Source: Kineothrix sp. IPX-CK (GTDB lineage Bacteria; Bacillota; Clostridia; Lachnospirales; Lachnospiraceae). From it: a DNA stretch of 64,000 nt. The notes beneath the pieces are model-generated. The model saw only the letters and a program-made list of their open reading frames with translations, did no database searches and had not been told where the DNA came from. The stretch spans positions 1,674,001 to 1,738,000 of the forward strand of contig NZ_CP146256.1 of the NCBI RefSeq assembly GCF_039134705.1. Direction: 5' to 3'. Of the stretch, positions 17,183-25,611 are shown one piece after another. The position numbers and the translations under genes were made by a program. Positions within the stretch are counted from its first letter, which is position 1, and each line of letters opens with the position of its first letter.

Positions 17183-17230
17183 ACACAAGATGTTGTGTTA
17201 ACATAAAAATGTTGACATAATATCTTGTGC
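17183..17230 (+). promoter_or_regulatory. Tandem NrdR boxes
   Basis: Box 1 is ACACAAGATGTTGTGT (17183-17198) and box 2 is ACATAATATCTTGTGC (17215-17230). Both match the 16-bp NrdR consensus ACACWATATATWGTGT closely. Their centres are 32 bp apart, three helical turns, the spacing seen upstream of ribonucleotide reductase genes. A third, weaker match (GCAAGATGTTAC) overlaps the -10 region near 17251-17262. NrdR with bound (d)ATP represses at such sites, so nrdD here is under nucleotide-sensing control. Confidence 0.88.
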
Positions 17231-17236
17231 TTTTTA

Positions 17237-17265
17237 TTGACTTTTTACTGGCAAGATGTTACAAT
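17237..17265 (+). promoter_or_regulatory. nrdD promoter
   Basis: A -35 TTGACT (17237-17242) and -10 TACAAT (17260-17265) are separated by 17 bp and lie directly downstream of the NrdR boxes. This leaves a leader of about 100 nt before nrdD. The leader contains a short GC-rich segment (GCGCC/GGCGT) that could pair. Confidence 0.7.
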
Positions 17266-17371
17266 TTTATTAATCAGTGTTTACATAGAGTTATGTGAAC
17301 CTATGAAAAATATGGGGGAGCGCCCGCATCAGGGGTGTGGCGTTCAATAATGTATGTAGGGAGGAACCAAG

Positions 17372-19762
17372 ATGTTTCAAGTAGTTAAAAGGGATGGAGA
17401 AACCGCAGATTTTACATTGACAAAGATTAGTGATGCTATCATGAAGGCTTTCAACGCTACGGACATGCAGTACAACAACGATATTATCGATTTGCTGGCG
17501 CTTCGAGTTACGTCCGAGTTTCAGAATAGAGTGAAGGAAGATAAGGTGAACGTGGAAGACATCCAGGACAGCGTGGAAAGGGTCTTGGAGCAGACCGGAT
17601 ATGCGGAGGCTGCCAAGGCGTTCATTCTCTACCGCAAGCAGCGGGAGAAGATGCGCAATATGAAATCTACCATTCTCGATTATAAGGATGTAGTCAACAG
17701 CTATGTGAAGATAGAGGACTGGAGAGTAAAGGAGAATTCCACCGTAACTTATTCGGTAGGCGGCCTTATCCTTAGTAATTCCGGTGCGGTAACGGCTAAT
17801 TACTGGCTATCCGAGATCTATGACGAGGAAATCGGAGAGGCTCATAGAAATGCGGATCTGCATATTCACGATTTGTCCATGCTGACCGGATATTGTGCAG
17901 GCTGGTCGCTCAAGCAGCTCATTCAGGAGGGACTGGGCGGCATCACCGGCAAGATTACCTCTGCTCCGGCGTCACATCTTTCCGTATTATGCAACCAGAT
18001 GGTGAATTTCCTGGGTATTATGCAGAACGAGTGGGCAGGCGCGCAGGCATTTTCCTCTTTCGATACTTATTTGGCTCCCTTTGTAAAGACGGATAACCTG
18101 TCCTATTCGGAAGTGAAGAAATGTATCGAGGCATTTATTTATGGTGTTAATACGCCCAGCCGCTGGGGAACGCAGGCTCCCTTTTCCAATATCACTCTGG
18201 ACTGGACGGTACCGGACGATTTGGCAGAGCTTCCGGCGATTGTAGGCGGCCAAGAGACGAATTTTAAATACAAAGACTGCAAAAAAGAGATGGATATGAT
18301 CAATAAGGCATTTATCGAGACGATGATCGAGGGCGATGCCAACGGAAGAGGCTTCCAGTATCCGATACCCACCTATTCCATTACCCGGGATTTCGACTGG
18401 TCGGATACGGAGAATAACAGACTCTTGTTCGAAATGACTTCCAAATACGGAACACCGTATTTTTCTAATTATATCAATTCCGATATGGAGCCCAGCGATG
18501 TGCGCAGTATGTGCTGCCGTCTCCGTTTGGATTTAAGAGAGCTCCGCAAGAAGACCGGCGGCTTTTTCGGATCGGGCGAAAGTACGGGAAGCGTGGGAGT
18601 AGTGACGATCAACATGCCGAGAATCGCTTATCTGTCTGCCAATAAGGACGATTTCTACAAACGCCTGAACAAGATGATGGATATTGCGGCCAGATCTCTT
18701 AAGATAAAAAGAGGTGTGATTTCCAGACTGTTAGATGAAGGACTTTATCCTTATACCAAGCGTTATCTGGGCAGTTTCGAGAACCATTTTTCCACTATCG
18801 GCCTTATCGGTATGAACGAGGTGGGACTGAACGCGAACTGGCTGCGCGCGGATATGAGCGATAAGAGAACACAGGAATTTACAAAAGAAGTATTGAATCA
18901 CATGAGAAACAGGCTTTCCGATTATCAGGAGAAATATGGGGATTTGTACAATCTGGAAGCGACTCCGGCGGAAAGTACCACATACCGTCTTGCGAAGCAT
19001 GACAAGAAGAAATGGCCCGCGATCAAGACGGCAGGAAAACAGGGGGATACGCCTTATTATACGAACTCCTCTCATTTGCCGGTAGATTATACCTTAGATA
19101 TCTTCGATGCTTTGGATATCCAGGATGATTTACAGACTTTGTATACCTCGGGGACCGTATTCCACGCGTTTCTCGGTGAGAAGCTTCCCGATTGGAAGGC
19201 AGCGGCAAATCTGGTAAAGACAGTTGCGGATAATTACAGGCTTCCCTATTATACGTTGTCGCCTACTTATTCAATCTGCCGCGATCATGGCTATCTGGCA
19301 GGGGAGCAGAAGGCATGTCCTCACTGCGGAAAGATTACGGAGGTTTACAGCCGTATTACGGGTTATTACAGGCCTGTCCAGAACTGGAACGACGGCAAAC
19401 TTCAGGAATACGCCAACAGAACGGAATACAGTGTGGCTAAGTCCTCCTTAAAAAAGCCTATGACCCGTATGGTCACGTTGTCGAATTATGAGAAGGAAAT
19501 CAGCGTAAAGGTGGAGAAGCCGGAATCGGTAAAGTACCTTTTTATCACCAAGACCTGCCCTAATTGCAAATTGGCGAAGGAATATCTGAAGGAAGATAAA
19601 TATGTTCTTATCGATGCGGAGGAAAATATGGAACTTGCCGGAAGGTACGGCATTATGCAGGCACCTGCTCTGGTAGTAACAAACGGAGATGAATATAAGA
19701 AATACGTAAACGCATCCAACATTAAAAAATATGTAGACAGCCAGGAGGCAGTCATCGCATAG
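17372..19762 (+). CDS. nrdD: Anaerobic (class III) ribonucleoside-triphosphate reductase with C-terminal glutaredoxin-like domain
   Basis: The 796-residue enzyme reduces NTPs to dNTPs using a glycyl radical. Residues 1-95 are an ATP-cone allosteric domain (MFQVVKRDGETADF). The catalytic barrel follows, with the sequence NMPRIAYLS near the active site. Then come a zinc-type cysteine cluster (ACPHCG) and the radical site RITGYY, with the Gly at about residue 664. Unusually, about 130 residues follow the radical site. They include a thioredoxin/glutaredoxin-like domain with YLFITKTCPNCKLA (Cys at about 729 and 732) and a cis-Pro-like APALVV. This domain could be the built-in reductant. The activase gene nrdG is not adjacent. 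NrdR boxes lie upstream. Confidence 0.93.
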   Translation: MFQVVKRDGETADFTLTKISDAIMKAFNATDMQYNNDIIDLLALRVTSEFQNRVKEDKVNVEDIQDSVERVLEQTGYAEAAKAFILYRKQREKMRNMKSTILDYKDVVNSYVKIEDWRVKENSTVTYSVGGLILSNSGAVTANYWLSEIYDEEIGEAHRNADLHIHDLSMLTGYCAGWSLKQLIQEGLGGITGKITSAPASHLSVLCNQMVNFLGIMQNEWAGAQAFSSFDTYLAPFVKTDNLSYSEVKKCIEAFIYGVNTPSRWGTQAPFSNITLDWTVPDDLAELPAIVGGQETNFKYKDCKKEMDMINKAFIETMIEGDANGRGFQYPIPTYSITRDFDWSDTENNRLLFEMTSKYGTPYFSNYINSDMEPSDVRSMCCRLRLDLRELRKKTGGFFGSGESTGSVGVVTINMPRIAYLSANKDDFYKRLNKMMDIAARSLKIKRGVISRLLDEGLYPYTKRYLGSFENHFSTIGLIGMNEVGLNANWLRADMSDKRTQEFTKEVLNHMRNRLSDYQEKYGDLYNLEATPAESTTYRLAKHDKKKWPAIKTAGKQGDTPYYTNSSHLPVDYTLDIFDALDIQDDLQTLYTSGTVFHAFLGEKLPDWKAAANLVKTVADNYRLPYYTLSPTYSICRDHGYLAGEQKACPHCGKITEVYSRITGYYRPVQNWNDGKLQEYANRTEYSVAKSSLKKPMTRMVTLSNYEKEISVKVEKPESVKYLFITKTCPNCKLAKEYLKEDKYVLIDAEENMELAGRYGIMQAPALVVTNGDEYKKYVNASNIKKYVDSQEAVIA

Positions 19763-19788
19763 GATAACAGAAAGGCATGGTTACTGGT

Positions 19789-20193
19789 ATGGAGAATATT
19801 TATTTAAGAGTAAAGGGGATTATTAAAAAGGACGATAAATATTTACTGATAAAAAGATGGGTGGACGACCGCATTCCGGACCCCTTTATATGGGAGTTCA
19901 TCGATGCTGAAGTAAATTACGGAGAGGCGCCTGACGATGCGGTTTTGCGGGCAATCAGAGAGCTTTTGTCCGTGGAAGGCAAAATTGATCGTATTGTATA
20001 TACGTGGTCACAGATGGTAGGAGATTCCCAGTGTGTGGGAATCGCTTACCTGTGCAGTATCGATGGAAACGACGAGGATAATATTGTATTATCCGAAGAG
20101 TACGGAGAATTGGACTGGGTGGAAAAAGATAAGGTATCAAATTATGTGGAGAACATATACGTACTAAAGGATTTAGAAGGCGTTGCACTTTAA
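19789..20193 (+). CDS. NUDIX-fold protein with degenerate catalytic box
   Basis: The 134-residue protein has the NUDIX fold pattern: an N-terminal strand KGIIKKDDKYLLIKR and a box region NYGEAPDDAVLRAIRELL. The canonical REUXEE core is altered: the first catalytic Glu is Ala (RA in place of RE) and one of the following EE pair is Leu. Only one metal ligand Glu remains, so hydrolase activity is doubtful and a ligand-binding role is possible. The start at 19789 is preferred over ATG 19777 because of the AAAGGCATGGTTA leader spacing. It is 26 bp after nrdD and ends in a terminator that overlaps its stop region. Confidence 0.75.
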   Translation: MENIYLRVKGIIKKDDKYLLIKRWVDDRIPDPFIWEFIDAEVNYGEAPDDAVLRAIRELLSVEGKIDRIVYTWSQMVGDSQCVGIAYLCSIDGNDEDNIVLSEEYGELDWVEKDKVSNYVENIYVLKDLEGVAL

Positions 20194-20206
20194 GACAACG
20201 CCTTTT
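20177..20206 (+). terminator. Terminator overlapping the end of the NUDIX gene
   Basis: AAGGCGTTG (20177-20185) pairs with CAACGCC(TT) (20196 on), followed by TTTT. The left arm lies within the last coding bases. Confidence 0.8.
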
Positions 20207-20259
20207 GTGCGTTACCGCTGTGGGAGAATGAGGGAAAGAAGGAGAGGAAGAAGAAATTT

Positions 20260-21180
20260 ATGATTAACGAATTAGTAGCCAAGATTCAGAAGACAAATGC
20301 ACCTATCGTGGTGGGTTTGGATCCGATGTTAAAATATATTCCGGAACATGTTACCGGGAAAGCCTATAAGGAATTCGGCGAGACGCTTGCGGGTGCAGCA
20401 GAGGCGATTTGGCAGTTCAATAAGGAGATCGTAGATAATATCTACGATTTGATTCCGGCGGTAAAGCCGCAGATTGCGATGTACGAGCAATTTGGCGTGG
20501 AAGGTCTGATAGCCTTTAAGAAGACGGTTGATTACTGTAGGGAAAAAGGACTGGTGGTAATCGGGGATATTAAGAGAGGCGATATCGGTTCTACTTCGGA
20601 GGCCTATGCGGTAGGACATCTGGGCAAGGTTCAGGTAGGAAGCAAATCCTATTATGGCTTTCATGAAGATTTTGCTACGGTAAATCCTTACCTTGGCTCG
20701 GATGGAGTGAAGCCCTTCATCGATGTATGTAAAAAGGAAAATAAAGGTATCTTCATACTCGTTAAAACATCTAATCCCAGCAGCGGAGAATTCCAGGACC
20801 GTCTGATTGACGGCAGACCGCTTTATGAAATCGTAGGTGAAAAGGTTGCCCAGTGGGGCTCGGAGCATATGGGAGAGTCTTACAGCTATGTAGGCGCAGT
20901 GGTAGGAGCAACCTATCCTGAAATGGGAAAGGCCCTTAGGAAGATTATGCCGAAGGCTTATATTCTTGTGCCGGGTTATGGCGCGCAGGGTGGAAAGGGT
21001 GCTGATTTAGCACATTTTTTCAATGAGGACGGGCTTGGAGCTATCGTAAATTCCTCCAGAGGCATCATAGCGGCATATAAAGAGGAAAAATACGCAAGTT
21101 TCGGAGCGGAGAATTTCGGGGACGCTTCCCGTGCGGCGGTAGAGGATATGCAAAGGGACATCGCTTCGGCGATTGGGTAA
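20260..21180 (+). CDS. pyrF: Orotidine 5'-phosphate decarboxylase (type 2)
   Basis: The 306-residue enzyme converts OMP to UMP, the last step of de novo pyrimidine synthesis. It shows the family motifs VGLDPMLKYIP near the N-terminus, the catalytic block VIGDIKRGDIGSTSEAYA, NPYLGSDGVKPF and the phosphate-binding end NSSRGI. The length fits the larger type 2 family. In many Lachnospiraceae pyrF is followed by pyrK, pyrD and pyrE. Here pyrE lies 12 kb downstream and pyrK/pyrD are absent, with AT-rich accessory genes in between. Confidence 0.95.
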   Translation: MINELVAKIQKTNAPIVVGLDPMLKYIPEHVTGKAYKEFGETLAGAAEAIWQFNKEIVDNIYDLIPAVKPQIAMYEQFGVEGLIAFKKTVDYCREKGLVVIGDIKRGDIGSTSEAYAVGHLGKVQVGSKSYYGFHEDFATVNPYLGSDGVKPFIDVCKKENKGIFILVKTSNPSSGEFQDRLIDGRPLYEIVGEKVAQWGSEHMGESYSYVGAVVGATYPEMGKALRKIMPKAYILVPGYGAQGGKGADLAHFFNEDGLGAIVNSSRGIIAAYKEEKYASFGAENFGDASRAAVEDMQRDIASAIG

Positions 21181-21212
21181 TTCCAGAGTATAATGGTATC
21201 AAAGGGTTTTTT

Positions 21213-21806
21213 ATGATAAAAAAAATAATAAAAATATTTAGATTCCTTATATTCTTTTGTACACTTATTATTACTATGTCCATTTTTGCCCTTTATGCAA
21301 TCTTTAAATATGACGATCAGTTATATGTCAAATCCACTCATTTGACACCAGATAGAAGTGAACATTTAAAAGAATTAATCGGACTGTCTGAATTTTCGAA
21401 TCTCTATATAGAAAAATATATTCATAAAGTAGTAGAAGGAGAGACCGGGAGAGAAGCTACTTTTGATATCACAATCCCGGTTGATGAGTATGAAGATTTT
21501 ACAGGATTCATTGATGTGCAAACTTCAGTAGAAGAATATGAGGAGCAATCTTATCTTATTATCGAAAAAGATAGTTTGGTTCTAGAAAACCAATTATATA
21601 GGTTACAGATAAAATATATTTCACCAAAGGGAGATGGTTACGTATTCCTATATCTTTTCAGTAGTGACAGTATTAGATTTTCAAAGAATACAGGGCTTAT
21701 TTTAGCTTACTTTTTCCTTTTACTGTTTGCAAACAGTCTCATTATATTGCCATATAGAAGGATTATTATTTTTCTTCATAATAACAAGAAAGTGTTCCGC
21801 AAATAA
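21213..21806 (+). CDS. Unknown membrane-anchored protein, paralogue 1
   Basis: This 197-residue protein has a hydrophobic helix at residues 10-30, a mainly polar middle (30-155) predicted outside the cell, and a second helix at about 165-185 (LILAYFFLLLFANSLIILP). No known domain is recognised. It is clearly related to the next gene through shared blocks (KSTxLT, LKxLIGLSxFS, the KxSLxL region and LLLFxNSLIILP). The gene is AT-rich and begins 32 bp after pyrF, marking the start of the accessory block. Confidence 0.65.
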   Translation: MIKKIIKIFRFLIFFCTLIITMSIFALYAIFKYDDQLYVKSTHLTPDRSEHLKELIGLSEFSNLYIEKYIHKVVEGETGREATFDITIPVDEYEDFTGFIDVQTSVEEYEEQSYLIIEKDSLVLENQLYRLQIKYISPKGDGYVFLYLFSSDSIRFSKNTGLILAYFFLLLFANSLIILPYRRIIIFLHNNKKVFRK

Positions 21807-21954
21807 TGATGGCATTTTTTTGAATCGTAACCATTCGCTTCTTTAGGTGTAATTTTCCTCTTAATTCTTTAAATTCATTGCTTATTTACAGCAATTTATG
21901 GTAATATAGAATAAAATTTTGAAATGAATATATGAATATGGGGATATCTCTAGA

Positions 21955-22554
21955 ATGAAAAAAAATAAAATAATAATACTCAGATTCATTTTATTTTTTA
22001 TCACACTTGCTTCCTCATTGGTTTTTTTTACTATTTATGCAGTTATTAAACTTAATCAGGAAGAATTTATTAAATCTACTAATCTGACGGAATCACAAAG
22101 TGACGACCTAAAGGACTTAATAGGGCTTTCTAACTTCTCTTCTTTTACTATAAAAGGTTATAATCATAAATTAGTAACCGGTAATGATGGTCGACATTAT
22201 ACTTTTTATACAACTATTTCTATTGATGAATTTGAAAATTTTTCAGAATTCATAAGCAATCAAACAAATCAACCAGATTATCAAAACGCACCTCATATTT
22301 ATATTAAAGAAGATAGTTTGACGCTACGAAAGACCCAATATAAGCTACAGTTGCAAATTGAATATAACAGTTTGAGTGAGGATGCACTCATTGAATATAT
22401 TTTAAGTAACGACTATATTAGATATTCAAAAAATACATGGATTATCGTACTTCAATTTATACTCCTCCTATTTGTAAATAGTCTAATTATATTACCAGAC
22501 AGAATATTTAATACTTTATTTATAATAATAAAAAAATGTCCCCCAAATAATTGA
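21955..22554 (+). CDS. Unknown membrane-anchored protein, paralogue 2
   Basis: The 199-residue protein has the same layout as its upstream neighbour: N-terminal helix at residues 7-30, a polar domain, and a C-terminal helix (IIVLQFILLLFVNSLIILP). The two genes are diverged tandem duplicates, 148 bp apart. Function is unknown. The gene ends in a bidirectional terminator shared with the minus-strand gene fragments that follow. Confidence 0.65.
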   Translation: MKKNKIIILRFILFFITLASSLVFFTIYAVIKLNQEEFIKSTNLTESQSDDLKDLIGLSNFSSFTIKGYNHKLVTGNDGRHYTFYTTISIDEFENFSEFISNQTNQPDYQNAPHIYIKEDSLTLRKTQYKLQLQIEYNSLSEDALIEYILSNDYIRYSKNTWIIVLQFILLLFVNSLIILPDRIFNTLFIIIKKCPPNN

Positions 22555-22566
22555 GGGACACCTTTT
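22531..22566. terminator. Bidirectional terminator
   Basis: TGTCCC (22537-22542) pairs with GGGACA (22555-22560), flanked by A-rich sequence on the left and CCTTTT on the right. It sits between convergent genes. Confidence 0.7.
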
Positions 22567-22567
22567 G

Positions 22568-23893
22568 TTAGGTTATTACATTTATTTCCATTTCTTTATA
22601 ATATTGGATCTTTTCAGCGAAGGCCTTGGCTAGTACGGCTCCATATAACATATACGAATATTCGCCGAATTTGTCCTTAAAATATATGGACATAATGCCT
22701 ATACGAGCGTTGTTAGGCATTGTAAACATTAAAGCGACTTGTTCGACTGTATCTTTACCAAATTCTGCTTTCAACCTATTTTCAAATATCTGGAATCTTC
22801 TCTTGTATACTTTATTATTAATATAGTAATTCTCTAAGATCTGATATATCGGCATAGTCTCAAACGAATATCCCTTATATAAGTTAAATACATCAACATC
22901 TTGTATCATATCTTGAAACTCAAAACCAGAATTGCTATCTTCATGTAAATTACCCTCTGGATCTAGATACTTGAACGTATAATTTGTAAGCTCTGAATCT
23001 ATAAATCCAATACATTTTTTCAGTGAATCAAGATTAAAATAATTAGGAAGACCATAATCTATAGTTTGTCCAAGAACTCCTCCTAACTGAGCAAGGTCTC
23101 CAGCCCATCCTACAAAAGCACCAACATCCTGATAAAATAGTGGTAATTTGAAATACAGATGTACTCCCAAAGTTGCAGCAAAATGTTGTATTTCAATTGG
23201 CCCCTTAGTAAAGTCTTCAAAAATAAATATTGTTTCAGGGTCCAAGTCAATTGTACTATCAGTATGGTTTATATCAAGATAACTTGAAAAGCCTTTATCA
23301 TATGCACCCGCAAGTATATCCCAGGCATCACCATTATACCCCTTATGACTTAGATATCTTAAAACGAATTTGTTAATTGTATAAATGGTAGGAGATTCTT
23401 CAGAGAGATATTCTGCTGCATATTCATACAACATTCTAATCTTTAAAAAATCCATATCACTATCTGGATACTCATCTGAATCATATGTTATAAATTCAGA
23501 AGGCTTCGTTGCCGTTTTTCTGGGTGACGCAATAATTTTATCATAACCAATACCTGAATATTCCGAAGTTGCATCAGATACTTCATGGAATTGATCATAA
23601 GCCCAATTCTCCGGCATCTTTTGTCCAATGTTGCATGTAAAACCAGATGACATATTTGACACAAAACTAGTTGAAGTCAATCCGTCTTCATATAGCTTAG
23701 TACATATAAGCCTTGGTCCATATACTCCCACTTTGAAATAGGAACTTACAATTTTATTGACGCTCCTGAAATATGGCATGATGTTGGCTTCAATATCTTT
23801 TATCAAAACATCATAGTCTATAGCAAAATAGATGGTTGCAGTAGGCGGAAAACCAAAAGATTTTGCAGCCTTTATCGCCCTGTAAGCATCCAC
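22568..23893 (-). pseudogene. DUF1906 glycoside-hydrolase-like domain protein, C-terminal fragment
   Basis: This 441-residue open frame lacks a proper start and ribosome site. Reading upstream in the same frame to about 23963 adds AGLNLFPIYQTTGGSADYFNAYQGI, which is the inside of a DUF1906 (Rv2525c-like TIM-barrel) domain. The visible part contains the strand TIYFAIDYD typical of that family, followed by about 300 residues of unrecognised C-terminal region. Together with the peptidoglycan-binding fragment just upstream it represents one original protein of roughly 780 residues. An internal deletion removed the first ~45 residues of DUF1906 and shifted the frame. The original would bind or process cell-wall or surface polysaccharide. 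Confidence 0.75.
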
Positions 23894-23957
23894 AATTCCC
23901 TGATAAGCATTGAAATAATCTGCGCTGCCTCCAGTGGTCTGATATATCGGGAAGAGA

Positions 23958-24818
23958 TTAAGACCAGCCGATGCTTGTCATTAGAGATGCCCACGTCTGT
24001 TTGCCACAAATACCATCAGCTCCCAGGCATAGAAAGTCCTGGAAATTATAAAGTGCATTGTACGTTGCGGTTCCCCAAATTCCATCTGCAATTCCTGGAT
24101 AGAATCCATTAATTGTCAGTGCCCATTGCAGAATTCTTTTGGAATTCGTATATCCAGATGTGTTTTTGGAAATAGTCGGTGCCTTACTTATCGTATCATC
24201 ACCCCATTTTCCGTCTGCGGCAGTATTCCATTCAAGTTGGGCAGCCTTAATTAAATTAGTTTGGGATTTTCTCTCCCATATACCATTCGGTGCAATTAAG
24301 CCAATCTGCTCACCATAGTACTTATTAAGTCCTTTCTGTACTTCATGACGATAGGTATCATATATGTCATTTGTAGGAGAGAAAGAATAGCTATCTGTAT
24401 TCATGATGCCCTGCCATACATATGGACGCACGATATAATCAGCGCTAATCCCTGCGTCTGTCTGAAACCGTCCAATGGCATTTGCCGTGTTTTGTCCAAA
24501 GACTCCTGTAAAGCCTCCAGGCGAAATACCCTTACACCATAGAGAGCCTTGCAGGATATAAACAATATTCTGGGGCAGCGCTGAATTCGGATCCGGGCTT
24601 GCTTGCAGGGTGGGGTAATACTTTTTTAACGCATTAATTGTTGCGTTACCGAATATTCCATCTGGACTTGCTATATGTGATTCATATTGCAATGCCCATA
24701 TTAAAGCCCGAAACGTAGATTGCCCTGTCATTCCATCCGGTGTTACGCTGGGAAAATTGACATGTTGCCCATAGTTATCATTTAACCATTCTTGTGTTTG
24801 TAAAACTCTAGTATCCAT
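23958..24818 (-). pseudogene. Peptidoglycan-binding repeat protein, N-terminal fragment of the same broken gene
   Basis: The 286-residue frame holds four PG_binding_1-like repeats (each with a DGIWG/DGIFG-type turn: PDGMTGQSTF, PDGIFGNATI, FTGVFGQNTA, ADGIWGTATY) and ends abruptly as TSIGWS. No signal peptide is seen; relatives are often exported by other routes or as phage-like lysins. It has its own start with GGAGT upstream at good spacing, so this part may still be translated. The following DUF1906 piece is out of frame by one base. The break lies at about 23960-23970. Confidence 0.75.
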
Positions 24819-25113
24819 ATTGATACTCCTTTTATATTTTTTTGATTTGCAAATCTAATAGTTAAAGAGAACGATTTATTAAATATGTAAACTACTATTT
24901 TGGCTTTTTATATATCCTTTTTTATTGAAATTTTTAGCAGCACTTAATAATTTCGAGTCAATATAAGGCAGGAGATATTACATAAACTTAGGGAAGGGAG
25001 TTACAGAGTAAACTGCTTTATTAATGCAGGATATCGTTTAGGCAAGAGGTAGAAACAGAAATATAATTGTTTTGAAATGTGATGATGGATTAAAAAGTTA
25101 AGCAATTAAATGG

Positions 25114-25142
25114 TTGACAAATGTACACCGTTTTGTTATCCT
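25114..25142 (+). promoter_or_regulatory. Promoter of the first BlaI/M56 module
   Basis: TTGACA (25114-25119) and TATCCT (25137-25142) are 17 bp apart, with a TGTACA palindrome inside the spacer. A second imperfect dyad CATACGTACG lies near 25190, shortly before the gene. Either could be the BlaI operator. The rest of the 404-bp gap (24819-25222) between divergent transcription units is AT-rich with no other clear structure. Confidence 0.45.
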
Positions 25143-25222
25143 AAGGTTGACAGTTGAATACCTTTTTGATTTGACGACTGAAAAAAATACATACGTACGA
25201 AAATATACAGACTGGGGCGAAT

Positions 25223-25585
25223 ATGAAGAAAATATCAGATGCGGAATGGAAAATAATGAATATACTGTGGGAGGATCAACCCAAGACAATGACGCAGTTA
25301 ACAAAGGAATTATTGGTAAGTACCGGTTGGAGTAAACATACAGTCATGACATATCTAAAGAGAATGGAAGAAAAGAAGCTTATCCGTCATACGCAAGGAC
25401 AAAAAGCAAAACTATATTATGCAGATTTGGAGAAAGAGGAGGCAATACTACAGGAGAAGAACCATTTTCTGAATAAGGTCTTCAAGGGAAATGTGGGTTT
25501 ATTGATTAGTACAATGTTAGAAGATAATGAACTTTCAGAGGAAGAGATCCAAGAGTTGATGGAAATACTTCAAAAGAAAAAATAA
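25223..25585 (+). CDS. BlaI/MecI/CopY family repressor, module 1
   Basis: This 120-residue winged-helix repressor starts KKISDAEWKIMNILWEDQP, the family hallmark, with the recognition helix around WSKHTVMTYLKRM. Its C-terminal dimerisation helices contain the region normally cleaved by the partner sensor protease. The M56 metallopeptidase gene follows 26 bp downstream, the standard BlaI-BlaR1 arrangement. The repressor would hold its own operon off until the sensor is activated. Only a weak ribosome site (GGGGCGAAT) precedes the ATG. Confidence 0.88.
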   Translation: MKKISDAEWKIMNILWEDQPKTMTQLTKELLVSTGWSKHTVMTYLKRMEEKKLIRHTQGQKAKLYYADLEKEEAILQEKNHFLNKVFKGNVGLLISTMLEDNELSEEEIQELMEILQKKK

Positions 25586-25611
25586 AGTAATGTATGGAGG
25601 GGAAAAATAGG

